Source: Isoetes taiwanensis (lineage: Eukaryota; Streptophyta; Lycopodiopsida; Isoetales; Isoetaceae). From it: a stretch of 64,000 nt of DNA. Where the stretch lies: the NCBI GenBank assembly GCA_021234155.1, contig JAJEKV010000004.1, positions 12,614,716-12,678,715 on the forward strand, read 5' to 3'. Below are positions 24,871 to 36,325 of the stretch, piece by piece. Both the position numbers and the translations under genes were made by a program. Every line of letters begins with the position of its first letter. Within the stretch, counting starts at the first letter, position 1. The notes beneath the pieces are model-generated. The model made no database searches and was not told where the DNA came from. It was given only the letters and a program-made list of their open reading frames with translations.

Positions 24871-25735
24871 GTATTAGAGTCAGTTATAGCGTCAGGAGGA
24901 TATTTTTTGTGTTTTTTGAGGTGAAAATAATGTTCTGTAGTTAATAGCAACACTTATGTTTAGATAGTTCTCCGTCGCTAATTCTGACGCTATGTCTGAT
25001 TCTATGGATGACGCTATATCATTCTAACCAATCTAATGCTATAACTGACGTTACAAATGACGCATGAGCTGATGCACAATGAGTCATAGGTGTTAGCATT
25101 AGGTTCAGGCACACATGTACTCTGACTCTAATTGTGACGCTATGTCTGTCTCTAGAGATGACGCTATGTCATTTTAACAAATCTAACGCTATAACTGACG
25201 TTATACCTGACGCATGAGCTGATGCATTATGAGTCAAAGGTTCTAGCATTAAGTTCAAGTATGCATGTCATCTGACTCTAGTCCTGACATTATTATTGAT
25301 GCTATGTATGACTTTATATTGACCTCTAATTATGACTCTATGTCTGACACTACCGTTAGTTCTAATTCCGACCCTACAGTGACTCTATGTTTGATGCTAT
25401 TATTGACTTTATATCTAACTCTATGTCTAACGCTATCATTGACTCTAGTCCTGACCTTACCATTGATGCTATGTATGACTTTATATTGATCTCTAATTCT
25501 GACTCTATATCTGACATTATTGTCAGATTTAATTTTGACTCTACCAGCGACTCTATGTTTGATGCTATTATTGATTCTATATGTAACCCTATGTCTGACG
25601 CTACCGTTGACTCTTATAGTAGTATGAACTCTACTACTCATGCTAACATGTGATTTAACTCTTGTTTGTACACGATCTCTAGAGTTGATGCTACATCCAA
25701 CTCTATACTATCAACTCATATAGTATGCACTCTAA
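24871..25735. repeat. Left subterminal repeat array of the CACTA
   Basis: Dozens of short units such as TGACTCTAAT, CTGACGCTATG and TTGACTCTA follow one another. A larger 150-bp unit is duplicated at about 24977 and 25127. The open frames here are low-complexity by-products. In known CACTA elements such arrays bind the transposase accessory protein. Confidence 0.75.
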
Positions 25736-26120
25736 CTAGTCATGCACTTTGCATTTTAAATAATCCCACATGCAAAGATACCAAAAGATACACTTGCCAT
25801 CTATTTGAAGAACCATTTTTCGCTACACTCGTAATATAATTACTCTCTCTAATTTTTCTCTTTCTCAGAGTCTTCATTTCATACCATCCCATGCGGTTAG
25901 AGCAAGATTGGCAAGGCTACGAATATACCATAAAGTGTGCATTATCTTATTTGTCTCATATGATTCAAAAGTTCATAAATGCATAATACTAAGAATTGTA
26001 TCAAGAGTGATCTCAACATAATATTCCTCAACGACAATGAAATATGCATAAAAAAATTGAGCTAGTCATTGGTAATGTCATATAGCAAATCATGTTGAAC
26101 CTGTTCTCTTTCATCATCAT

Positions 26121-26720
26121 TCACCGTGATACATGTCTCTCTATCCGATTTTCTTTGTCGTTCTTCTCATCAAAGTAGTCATCAAGCATATGATGTTCTC
26201 GGCTATGCATTGGAGACCTCAACTGAAGGTCTTGGTGGTCCTCCAATCGTGAATCATGCTCGCAATGAATGGTTTCTTCGACTGGGTCAATCAACACCAA
26301 TTCAAGAGGAAGCGGGCTATCAAATGATGATCCTTGAGTGTCACAATTAGAATCGTTGAGGAGAGGTATGGGAATAACTCTCCGAGAAGTTGGTTGTGTA
26401 TTAACCACTATCCGCCATTTCTTAACCCTAGGATTATCATGGAAAAAAACCTACTTCACCTGACTAGAAAATATAAAAGGCTCGTCCAGATCCCATAAGA
26501 CATGTGAAGTGTCTACCTCATAGAATCCAGAAGGGTGTGCTTGCATGGTTTGATTTCTTCCTTAGGTTTGTGTTTTGAACCATTTGGCCTTTAGTACATT
26601 CACATGGAATGAACGAAAGTTCAAATCCATGATTTTGGTGATAACTCCAACGTAATCCACATTGCCATCAATAGTATTTATGTCCCTCCACTACAAGGGC
26701 TTGATGGGGTTGTGTAACGT
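26121..26720 (-). pseudogene. CACTA transposase C-terminal (DUF4216-like) remnant
   Basis: Minus-strand pieces read IDGNVDYVGVITKIMDLNF, then DEPFIFSSQVK, VFFHDNPRVKKWRIVVNTQP, followed by an acidic tail to 26121. The order YxGV, EPFILASQ, QVFY, WxVVVKTxP is the pattern of the DUF4216 domain at the end of plant TNP2-type CACTA proteins. A stop interrupts it. The N-terminal transposase domain is absent from the element, so it could not move itself. Confidence 0.65.
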
Positions 26721-26965
26721 ATTATTTTGTGACGCATATTAATTTGCCACGCAATTTTAGATTTGTCACACGTGACAAAAAACAATAACGTTTGTAATGG
26801 GTGGCAAACATTTAATATTTATAACGCGTTATCAAAGTTTGTATGACCCCGTTTGTAACGTGTGACAAACATTAGAATTTGTAATGCGTTACAAATGCAA
26901 TCTGTAACGTGTGCCAAACATTGAAATTTGTAATACGTTACAAATCATGTGACAATTTTTTATTT
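26689..26965 (+). repeat. Second CACTA-like end with palindromic ~50-bp repeats
   Basis: CACTACAAGGGC starts at 26689 within the transposase remnant. It is followed by about three 50-bp units containing TTTGTAACGTGTGACAAAC and TTGTAATGCGTTACAAAT, each internally palindromic (equivalent bases near 26851 and 26902). This is organised like the subterminal part of a different CACTA family. I could not find a matching right end, so it may be a truncated nested element. Confidence 0.45.
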
Positions 26966-28015
26966 TTTATTTTTTTGAAGGACGTCTTTGAGATGCCTTT
27001 GAAGACCCAATAAGACCTGGTCCCTCCAAGCAATCTGGTCACCTCCACCGCTGGCATAACTTGCCATCGGTACCAATTACTAAGAAGGTTTTGGGGGAGG
27101 GGGGAGGGGGGAGAGGAGGGGAGTGTCTAGAGCCCAAATATCACTACATTTTTGCCAATTGTGCAAGCACCTCGAAGACACATAAAATTATATAAAAGTT
27201 GTTTAGCCTTGTCATGGTTGTCCTCATTTACCCTTAGCAAGATGAACCGCGGCACAACTTTGTTTGCCCAATATCACTATTAGTCCCAACCACGAGGGTA
27301 GTCTTTGATATATTGCATCCATTGTTAGTGAAAGTTGGTAACTAGAGAGATACTACAAGTCTAAAGAGGAAAGGATGAATACACTGCTACATGCACTCTT
27401 TTGATTAACTGTATTCATGATCAACATCTATGCTTTCAAAAAAAAATGAGGTATAACAAATATAGGCTCAAGTGGCTAGGTGGTTAGGCCATTGGGATGC
27501 GGTGACCACCCAAAGGCACAAAATTCACTGACTACCGTGGAAGTGAGAAAAGTGACCTAGGCCACTAGGATGAGGTAACCATCTAAAGGCACAAAAAGCC
27601 ATGAACTACCATAGGGGTGAGAAAAGTGAGTGAGTGGTATAAAAAAAAAATACCAATTGCTATCCTTCTTATTGCTATTTTAGAAATATATTCCAAAGAA
27701 TCTTGGTCCTATATTATTATCCTTAGTAAAAATCGAGGATCAGTTATTTAATTATATACTTAAATGCATAGATTGTAAGCACGTATTAAGGACCATAAAA
27801 GTGAGACTAGTTGTTAAGGTATACGACATAGATCATATTTAAGAAATCATATGCATGGGATAATTAAATTTGATAATTAAATTATAAGCTGGTAGTTGCA
27901 TGGGATACTAGGTCTGCTGTAGTATTTCAAGCTGTCTTCAAGTTTTTTTTTTGGGCTGTAGATGCTTGGCAGGACTACATCTTAGTCAAGGTACTGATGT
28001 CGGCCATGTATTCAT
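26966..28015. other. CACTA interior without a recognised gene
   Basis: A G-rich run lies at 27091-27121. Near 27470-27640 a block with GTGACCACCCAAAGGCACAAAA is imperfectly duplicated, possibly a degraded short interspersed element. The rest is AT-rich and non-coding. Confidence 0.4.
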
Positions 28016-28019
28016 GCAG

Positions 28020-28912
28020 GATCTGGCAGTAGTTGTATTGCTTATTTTGATTCCTCTATTATCACCAAACACTTTCAAAGGAGGGGTGTGCTTCTTGATT
28101 TACTTATCTATTTGATTGTTTGGTAGAGTTCATGTCTGATGCTCACAGCTAAGTTAAGACTAATACTTAGAATGGCAGAAAATAATGCAGAGTTGTTTGC
28201 TGCAAATACCTTGCTGATAGTTCTTGGCACAAGTGCTTTAACCACCAGTGTGAGATTATAAAGAGCAGTTGTTATTGGCATGATTGATACATGCTAGATT
28301 ATCCATGGTCCTTGGGACATTCTTAGCAGGACTTCAGCCGAAATGGAATTTGCATTGCAAGTGCAATCTGATATTGTTCCTTATAGGGGTTTGCTACTTG
28401 GCTTATTTTCCATGATGGTGAGTTTGGAGGCTTTTATTAATCTATAATGCAGACTATGCATATAGGCATAATTTTAAAGCTCATTTCATTGAGCACTTAA
28501 GGTGACATTATGTAAATATTGGTTAAGGTTCTTAACTGGCCTTTCACCAAGCAACTATGGTCTATATCTCGTTCTGATTTCAACGTCATTTTCTAGTGAT
28601 GAATAGGCATAGACATCCTGTTGAAAGCTCATGTTTAATGCACTATGGGCTTGGTATCTACTGTTATTGATGCTGCTCTTTTGTAGGTTTGGTATGTCGA
28701 TAGATCCAAGGTTGTTTGCTGCTAAACTTCCTATAATTGGGGGACCTCTTGGCCTCCTGATATGTGGAAAGACACTATTCCTGATATGTGAAGAGACACT
28801 ATTAATTGCCATGATAGGCCGGCAGTTTGGACTTTCAAATGTTGCAGCCATATGTGCAGGTCTCTTGCTCAAAGGCAACTTTGTTTATGGTCTAGAAAGC
28901 ATTTATCTCTGA
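28020..28912 (+). pseudogene. KEA: Captured fragment of a KEA-type K+ efflux antiporter
   Basis: Four exon-like plus-strand blocks match, in order, consecutive parts of the Na+/H+ exchanger domain of plant K+ efflux antiporters: DLAVVVLLILIPLLSPN (28020-28086), MAENNAELFAANTLLIVLG (28171-28259), LGTFLAGL then EFALQVQSDIVPYRGLLLG (28288-28420), and FGMSIDPRLFAAKLP with IGGPLGLL (28687-28905). Intervening DNA has intron-like ends such as CATGCAGG and ATGGTGAG. The last block contains a small internal duplication and the chain stops before the rest of the domain and the regulatory NAD-binding part. The family exchanges K+ for H+ across chloroplast or endosomal membranes. This copy lies inside a CACTA and cannot encode a transporter. 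Confidence 0.75.
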
Positions 28913-29189
28913 GAAAGCATTGGAAGATGGATCTATTCGATTTGGCAAAAAGAGATCAAAAGTGAGTTAAAACACTCCATGATTAGTGCATCTAGCGTTT
29001 CAATGTGCAGTTTTGCATTTGAATATGTGAAGGGCCTGTTTCGACGAGCATGTTTTGTTGTGCACCATGTCTTTTGCCTTGATTGGAATTTCAATACTAA
29101 GTTGCAGATTGGTATTTCTGATTGGATTTTGCAGGACTGACTTTTTTGTTCTTGCACACTTACAGTTTATTTTATTATTTGTCTAGATA

Positions 29190-29555
29190 TGAGATTTACC
29201 TCCCACTTCATGAGATGTGGAGGCTATATGCAGCAAAGCTCTTGAACGGTTCTAGGTATGAACTTTATTGGTGGTTTTATGTCCATAAGGTAATGTGGTT
29301 ATTCTAACATCTTGAGATTAGTGATGTGACAATAGAATCAAGAATACTTGCTGCTGATTTACAGGGGGCTTTTATTATAGGTATATTTCTTGTTATTCAG
29401 GACACATAGTTTGTAAACATGTCAATCGTACAACGCCTAATTTCTTGCCTGCTAATTTTAAAATAGACAGTCTTGTTGGGATACAAGGAGTTATGGTCAG
29501 AGAAACAGAGAATGCTTTTGGCATTATTACAAAGGATGACAACTACATGGTATTT
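29190..29555 (+). pseudogene. POP4: Captured fragment of POP4/Rpp29 (RNase P/MRP subunit)
   Basis: Three exon-like plus-strand blocks fit the conserved core of this RNA-binding subunit in order: YEIYLPLHEMWRLYAAKLL (29190-29256), ILAADLQGAFIIG (29338-29381), and VGIQGVMVRETENAFGIITK (29474-29549). The family pattern is PLHExW, then ADLHGA, then VGIxGIxxxETxxxFxIITK. Each block is followed by a plausible GT donor. The C-terminal beta strands are missing. It lies about 300 bp after the antiporter fragment in the same orientation, within the CACTA. Confidence 0.65.
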
Positions 29556-30424
29556 GTTACTTTGGCTAATTTTTTGGTCTTTAAAATTTTCCAATCATGT
29601 TTCACTTGAAAGTCTTTCCAGAAATGATATTTTAAATGGCTTAATCCCAACATTAGGAACAGGTTTGAGCGCGAACCTTTGGGTGCCATCTTCAAGATGC
29701 TTGTTCTTGGTAAGTCAAGTAATTATGATATTTTCTTTAAAGTCAGTTAGAAATGCTAAGGCAGAGTAGTAGATATCGGAAATGGTGCTGGACATCATCG
29801 AGTTGCCTATTGTATGTATTTGTAACTTTCTAATGACTGCCTTAGGGTATATGAGCTACCTTTGTTCCTGTTTGATAGCTTCAGAGCACATTACATATAA
29901 TGGGGAGAGCACATTACATGTAATGGGGAATAGAATAGAATAGAATGAGAATGAGTCAACTTTACTTTAAATTGAGAAGGCCAAATAGAGTGTACTTTCA
30001 TGCTTTGCATGTAATGGGCGCATGAAATATTCTTTGGAGCATTTATTGATGAGGGCAATGCATATGTTGAAAATTATTACAGACATGAGGATGATATTGG
30101 CGCTTCATCAAGGAAGATTACAAAACTTATTGTTCAATGAAACATTGAAAAATACAAGATTGAAAAATACAAGATTGCTAGATCACATCGTTGATTTTAG
30201 TATTCAACGTCTCTTTGTCTCTTTAAACAATGTACTATGGAGTTTTCGACTTATATTCTATGATTTTTCTAGACCTTTTATGCAATACTATAAATTTTGC
30301 TATTTATATTTTATGGTTTCTTGTAATTAAAGTAGTTGCAAAATGTGTTTTAATGTTCTTGAGTTCATAAAGTATAAATTTGCAACTTAAACGACCCTCC
30401 CTTTAATTTAATCAATGTGACTAG
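29556..30424 (+). other. Further coding-like pieces in the CACTA, unassigned
   Basis: FEREPLGAIFKMLVLG near 29662-29708 is followed by a good GTAAGTC donor, and AFIDEGNAYVENYYRHEDD sits near 30036-30095. Both look like exon fragments but I do not recognise their genes. Another GAATA repeat lies at 29930-29946. They may be further captured host exons. Confidence 0.35.
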
Positions 30425-31060
30425 ATAAAAGGAAGTGAGATGATTGATTTGCGAACTGATGTACAGGCTGACTCATGGACTGATGCATAAAATGCTGCTA
30501 TAACTAACTCAAAGACTGTCTTCTATCATAACATTAGAACTGACTCTAATTGTGACATATTGACTCACTCTAATTCTAACGCTAGAGATACTCTATTCTG
30601 ACGCTACTTCTGACCCTCAAACTGATGCTAAGGCTGCCTAAATTCTGACTCTAATTGTGATGATAGAGTTGACTCTAGTTCTAACAATATGAATGACTCT
30701 AATTGTTACCATATACTGACTCTAATTGTGATGGTCGAGTTGACTCTAATTCTAACACTGGTTGACTCTAATTGTGACTCTAATATTGATGGTAGAGATG
30801 TCTCTAATTTAACGTTATGGTTGACTCTAATTCTAACAATATGGTTGACTCTAATGTTAACTCTAATGCTGATGGTAGAGTTGTCTCTAATCGTGACTCT
30901 ATGTTTGCTGCAAAACTGATGCTAAAATCTGATGCTACATCTGACGTTTAAACGCCAGAACTTAGAGTCAGTTGTAGCGTCATCCATAGTGTCAGTTTAA
31001 GGATCTTTTTCTATTTTTTTCTGTCTAAGTTTATAACTAGGGTCTGACTCTAAAACTGAC
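30425..31060. repeat. Right subterminal repeat array of the CACTA
   Basis: Many copies of TTGACTCTAAT, CTAATTCTAACA, GATGGTAGAGTTG and similar units occur. Near the outer edge TTAGAGTCAGTTGTAGCGTC and CTGACTCTAAAACTGACTC repeat the motif of the left array in the opposite sense, completing the inverted arrangement. Confidence 0.75.
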
Positions 31061-31089
31061 TCTAATACCCCCTTCCTCTTGTAGTGTCA

Positions 31090-31699
31090 CTCAACAAGTT
31101 CCTAAATGCTAAAATATAGACTTTCTTGGCCTTAATAGCGACTCTTGCCAACCTAGATCTATCAACAACACTTATGAAAGCAAGTCTAGAAGTACTAAAA
31201 ATTGGATCATATAATAACCCAAGAAATCTTTGTCCAAATTTTGCAATATCAAACTCTTGCTTCTTCCTTATAATCCTGCCAATAGCCTTGATCGGACATT
31301 TCAAGCTGCATGCAAACAACAGAATACAATTAGAGCATACAAAAGAAGCATTGAACAATAAATAAAAGAACTTTGACCTTGATGGAGAAAAAAGCTGTCC
31401 ATGCTTCTTCTTCACTTGTATTAAAAATCTTACAAGTATGTCAGTTAACTTTGGCAAAGGGATTTCTTCAATTAAAATCGAGATCATCTATCCTGCCGAG
31501 ACCCTCCACTTGTCAAACTACTGCCTCAACAACATCCTGACGAAACTAGTGTTCCATTTGCAAATCTCTCCATAAGATTGTTCACATCATCTTGATTCAC
31601 AACGTCAAGCAAATAATCCATTTCAGTAACTCATCTTCCACATATGATTCTTCCTCAACAGGAAAAGCAAATGATGGTCTGCTAGGTCGAACTGTGATT
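31090..31699 (-). pseudogene. Unidentified gene remnant interrupted by the CACTA
   Basis: On the minus strand, a splice acceptor-like TTTGCATGCAG is followed by an exon-like frame: LKCPIKAIGRIIRKKQEFD, then FGQRFLGLLYDPIF, ISVVDRSRLARVAIKAK, ending at the CACTA boundary. Further upstream (31540-31690) are SFAFPVEEESYVEDELL and MDYLLDVVNQDDVNNLMERF in two frames. The pieces read like one host gene with broken frames. I do not recognise its family. The CACTA insertion at 31086 cuts it at its left side. Confidence 0.4.
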
Positions 31700-32134
31700 T
31701 TAATTGACAATTGATTTTGAGAATAACTTCAAATTATCTATTGAACCAATATGCTAGCAAGGTATTCAATGTAATAAAACTATACAATTAGAACAAGACA
31801 ATAATCCAATTGTATTTTCACTAAACAACTGAAGGACCGATTACTGTAGCACAGATTCCCCCCTTAGTCGATTCTCAACCTTGCAATCCGGTCTGGCCGC
31901 TCTACACAATCACTGCCGACCTTACGTCATCTATCACTCCTTTATTTTTTTTTGTCCTCCAATCCAGAACAGGTAAGTTTATCTCAACCTCTACATATCA
32001 GGCATGTTGTCGATTTTTCATCCTTCCATCTACACAACAGTTTCTCATAACCAGGGAATTCGAATTTCGGCCTAGCCTCTATGTCTTGAATTCAACCCAA
32101 TGCCTTTATAACATTATAACATGAATATTTAACA
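31700..32134 (-). repeat. 3' LTR of the Ty1/copia element (approximate)
   Basis: It begins on the minus strand with TGTTAAATATTC immediately after the polypurine tract, and is AT-rich with a typical LTR composition. The far end near 31700 is a guess because no second LTR copy is present for comparison. Confidence 0.5.
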
Positions 32135-35100
32135 TCCCCCTTTCATGTTATAACAGCAGCAGTTTAATCTCTGTTTTAGATTTGTGTATCTTGTTTCTGT
32201 TAATGGCTTTGTCAGCAAATCAACTAATTGCTCTTCTGTATTTATATAGCATATCTGAATTATGCCTTTGTTAACTACATCCCTGACAAAATGCATTTGA
32301 ATCTCTATATGTTTCGACCTTTCGTGCAGTACTGGATTTTTGCACATGGCAATGCAACTCTGATTATCAAAATATAATACAGTAGCTTTCTCTTGCTTCA
32401 TCCCAAGTTCTATTAACAATCTTTTGCACCATATAATCTCCTTGGCAGCTAAACAAGCTGCTGCATATTCCGTTTACGCTGTGGATATGCTATAGCTGTC
32501 TGCTTTTTGCATTTCCATGAGACAGGAACATTATCTAGCAATAAAATAAATCCTGAGGTGGATCTCCTACCATCCAAATCTCCTGTCCAATCTGAGTCAG
32601 CATATGCAGTAAGCTTTAGACCTTTGCAGTCAATAAATAAGCCATGGTTTAGAGTACCTTTTAGATATCTAAGTACCCTTTTTGCAGCAATCCAGTGCAT
32701 TTGTCCTGGGTTTGAACTATATCTGCTTAGAAGATTCACTGCGAATGTAATGTCTGGCCTCGTACATGATGATAAGTATGAAAGACATGCCACTAACTCA
32801 CGATAGGGTTTTTAATCCATTTTTTCTTTTTCTTCTACATTTTGTGGCTGCATGTATTCATTAAGTTTCTGTCCAGCCGCTAGAGGTGTTTTGACGTCCT
32901 TACAATCTTGCAAGCCAAATCTTTTAAGTACTGCTTCAGCATATCTAGTTTGTTGCAATTGCATGAACTGTTTTTCCTTGTCTCTACTTTCTTAATTCTC
33001 CCAGATCGACCATTTTAAACCTTTCTTTTAGAATGCTCTTGCATTTATTCAGATTATCCATGTTCGAAGCTACCATTATGCAATCATCTACGTACAAGGC
33101 GATTATGCAATATCCATTTCCAGTTCTTAGAGCATAAAGATTTCCATCATTTCTGAGCTTTGCAAACTCTTGTTCTTGGAGATATGCATCCATGCACCTG
33201 TACCATTCCCTTGGAGCCTGTCTTAGACCATATACTACTCTTTTTAGTTTCCATACTTTATTTCCTTCAACTTCAAATCCTGGTGCCTGCTTCATAAAGA
33301 TCTCCTCGTTTAACTTTGCATTCAAGAAGGTTGTGCTAACATCCATATGATGTACTTCTAATTTGTAAGCATTAGCCATGGCTAACAATGCTCTTATACT
33401 TGTCATTTTTACGATGGGCGAGAATGTCTCCTCGTAGTCTAGACCTTTTTTTTGAGAAAATCCCTGCGCCACAAGTCTAGCTTTGTATTTTGGAGTTGTA
33501 CCATCTGTGCTCAACTTGATTTTATATATCCATTTATTGCCTACAACATTTCTATTTTTAGGCATGTCTGTAACTTCATAGGTGTCTGTCCTTATCAATG
33601 AATTCATCTCATCTCTCATTGCTTCAATCCATTTATCTGCATCTGGAGCTGTGATTGCTTCATCATAACTATTAGGCACGTCTAGATCTAGAGCAACTAA
33701 AACGTCTGCACTGATATCTTCTTCTAATCCTTTGAATCCTTCTTGTCTATGCCTGAGACTTCTCCCTTCAACATCTCTGCCATACTTCTCTGTATTTATT
33801 TTTGTGTCTTCCTTTAGTACTTCTACTTGTGTACGCTTGCTCTTAGCCTTCTTGTCTATTGTGTTATCAAGAGCTATTGGACCAGCTATGTCATTATTAT
33901 TCTTGGCTAAAACTTGTTCTTGATCTCCTGGTCCAACTGCTTCAGCCTGCTCAACTGGTCTATTTGGTCTAACCTGCTGCACATTCTCTATACTCTCTTC
34001 ATCATCATCAATAATTGGATCTACATCACCTTGCAAGTTCACAATTTTATTGACCTTTATTTCTTCATCACTGGATTTAAATTTATACAAGATCATCTCG
34101 TCAAATACCACATCCCTGCTGACTATAACAGTCTTCCTCATAGGATCGTAAAGTCTATAACCCTTTGAATTAGCATCATATCCAACTAAATATGTTATAC
34201 ATGCTCTATTGTCTAATTTTTTCGTTAACTCAGTTGGTATATGAGCATATGCAAGACAGCCATATGCTCTTAATGCATCATAGTTTATATCCTTGTCAGA
34301 CCATAGAGATTCTGGATTTTTTCCTTTGATACTTGCAGATGGTAACATGTTTTGAACGAACACTGCAGTTCTTGCCATAAATAGTTTGGCAGTCCTGTAA
34401 ACTTAAGCATAGACCTTACTGCATTAAGAATTGTACGATTCTTTCTTTCTGCTACCCCATTCTGCTGGGGAGTGTGGCTAACTGTAAGCTTCCTTTTTAT
34501 GCCATGCTTTAAGCAGAACAGTTTGAATCTTTCAGAGAGATATTCTCCACCCCTATCTGGCTTTACACATTTAATTTTTTTTCCTGTTGCATTCTTCACT
34601 TCAGCTTTAAAAAACTTGAAGGCATCGTATGCTTGATCTTTGCTTCTCAGAAAGTAACATTTTGATCTGCTACTGTAGTCATCAATAAATGTAATTCCCA
34701 GACATACTCCTTACATTAATTGGATCGCACAAGTCTGTATGTACTAATTGCAGAATTTCTGTTGCTCTTTTTGATGAGCTTTTAAAAGGTAACCTTGCTG
34801 ATTTACCTAGCATACAACCCCTGCATATCCAAGAGTCATTTTTGTCTGCCCCAATTTGAATAATTTTTCTCTTTTCCATCAGTTTGATGTTTTCCTTATT
34901 TGCATGGCAAAGCCTTTGATGCCATAATTTTAGTGAAGGCAATGATGCAATGTTAACACTTATTGCACTGTTTTTATCCAAGGCAAATAAATTTCCAACA
35001 CGTCTTCCCACAAACTTAAGTTTATTATTCAAAAAAAATCTTACATTCCAACTCGTCAAAATTGAGCTTGTAGCCCATATCCACTAACTGAGCTACAGGT

Positions 35101-36304
35101 ATCAGATTTCTGACAAGCGTGGGCACACACAAAACCTGCTTTAAATTTACACTTTTACCATATAAATCAAACACTTCTAAGATTCCCATGCCTTCAATCT
35201 GCTTTAGACCGCCATCTCCTAGCTGTACATGTCCATTTCTCTTTGCAACACATTCCTTCAAAAGTTTTGGAGAAGATGCTATGCATCTCTCAGCTCCACT
35301 ATCTAGTATGAACAACTCATTAGTATTACGTTTGTTGCTCTCATTTTTCATAGGCAAAACAGTAGGACTTACCTTTGCTTGCTCATCAAGCTCCTCTTCT
35401 GGCTCAACCTCCTCTACCAAGTTCACGTCAGGATTCTTCCTGGTCGTGTTCCTTCCTCTGCTAGCCCCTGCTCTGCCCCTTTCTCTACTCAATTTTGGAG
35501 TGGAACATTTGGATGCTATATGTCCTTTACCGCCGCAATTGAAGCACTCAGTGCCTTTGATGCGGGGACAGTCCACTTTCAGGTGCCCATATAAATTGCA
35601 ATAGAAGCAGGGTCCAATTCTGCTGGAACCTACAGTTCCACCTCTTCCTCTTTGAGGATTACCACCTCTAGCTCTATACTTTGAATAAAGTATCTCAGTT
35701 TTCTCCTCTTCCTTCCGGCTTAAGGTTTTTTGATCAAACTCCGTCCTGATCATTTCTTCTGCTTGCTCTCTTGTCTTTGCTACATTTCTAATCAACGTTG
35801 CCAAATTATCATGTCCAACAAGCGATCTTGCTATGTTAAGCACTTGATGCTGCTGCGTCATGTGAACCCCAGCTCCTTCCAAATCTGCAACTGTGTTATC
35901 AAAATTCTTAAAGAAATCCATGATATTTTCCTTATCAACAAGTTGCATCTGTCGCAGCTCTTTATCCAATACATCTATTTGTGAAGAGGTCTTGGATTCC
36001 AAATGTTCAAGCAAGTAGTCCCAAATTCCCTTTGGGCTTTTGCCCCTGATCTTTAACAGAATAGACGGACCAACCTTGCTTTAGAGTATCCCTTTTGCTT
36101 CTTTATTTTTTGCCGCAGTTGATAACTTACCCGAGCACTAGTCCCTTCTTTCTCACTAGTTGTGGTTACTGCATCATTCTTCCCCGAGGATGAACTAGCT
36201 TTAGTAGACACTGCTGCCGCTGCTATTTGACTGTTTTCTCCTACTCCTGTAACTATCCGTAGAAACTCGATCGAGACTCCACAAAAACTCGATCGAGACT
36301 CCAC
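32129..36304 (-). pseudogene. Ty1/copia gag-pol, frameshifted, 5' LTR lost
   Basis: Minus-strand frames give a near complete copia polyprotein in fragments. Gag (36014-35500) has GKSPKGIWDYLLEHLESK and two CCHC knuckles, CFYCNLYGHLKVDC and CFNCGGKGHIASKC. Protease has LFILDSGAERCIAS near 35310. Integrase has LWHQRLCHANKENI, PDRGGEYLSERF and HTPQQNGVAERKNRTI. Reverse transcriptase (32984-33900) has NKWIYKIK, ARLVAQGFSQ, MDVSTTFLNA and IIALYVDDCIMVA. RNase H has ADSDWTGDLDGRRSTSGF and KHIEIQMHFVRD. Breaks separate gag's N-terminus, integrase parts, RT and RNase H. The 36053-36304 frame is an out-of-phase Gag start, and no LTR or primer site is seen beyond it. The copy is dead but younger than the chromovirus. 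Confidence 0.9.
32135..32144 (-). promoter_or_regulatory. Polypurine tract of the copia element
   Basis: Minus strand GAAAGGGGGA directly precedes the TGTTA start of the LTR, about where RNase H coding ends. It sets the orientation and the LTR boundary. Confidence 0.7.
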
Positions 36305-36325
36305 AAAAACTCGATCCGTAGAAAC
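36250..36325. repeat. Short tandem repeat at the copia 5' edge
   Basis: The unit AAACTCGATCGAGACTCCAC is repeated twice with a third partial copy ending in ACTCGATCCGTAG. It lies in the broken start of gag and may mark the rearrangement that removed the 5' LTR. Confidence 0.7.

Larger units (their letters stand above)
24854..31089. mobile_element. CACTA (En/Spm-like) transposon with TCA target duplication
   Basis: The right end reads CTCTTGTAGTG at 31076-31086, the complement of the CACTACAAG terminus that defines the superfamily, followed by TCA at 31087-31089. The left end at 24857 reads ACAAGAGAAAAGGGGTATTA, the same terminus lacking CACT, preceded by TCA at 24854-24856. The shared terminal repeat extends about 35 bp (GGGGTATTAGAGTCAG in both). 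Both ends run into arrays of GACTCTA/CTGAC motifs in inverted orientation, the usual CACTA subterminal design. Inside are a DUF4216-type transposase remnant and host gene fragments. The element spans about 6.23 kb and is defective. Confidence 0.8.

Noticed and set aside
25265-25653. Long serine/aspartate-rich open frames on both strands
   Set aside because: They are produced by the short GACTCTA-type subterminal repeats of the CACTA element, are low in complexity and have no codon signal.
27470-27640. tRNA gene or tRNA-derived SINE
   Set aside because: A TGGCTAGGTGG stretch resembles an A box, but no B box or cloverleaf could be drawn.
24871-31060. CRISPR-like array from the evenly repeated units
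   Set aside because: The units are too short, variable and lack unique spacers of constant length; they are CACTA subterminal repeats and the context is eukaryotic.
32129-36304. Active copia retrotransposon
   Set aside because: Protein motifs are well kept, but the frame is broken at several places and the 5' LTR and primer site are missing.
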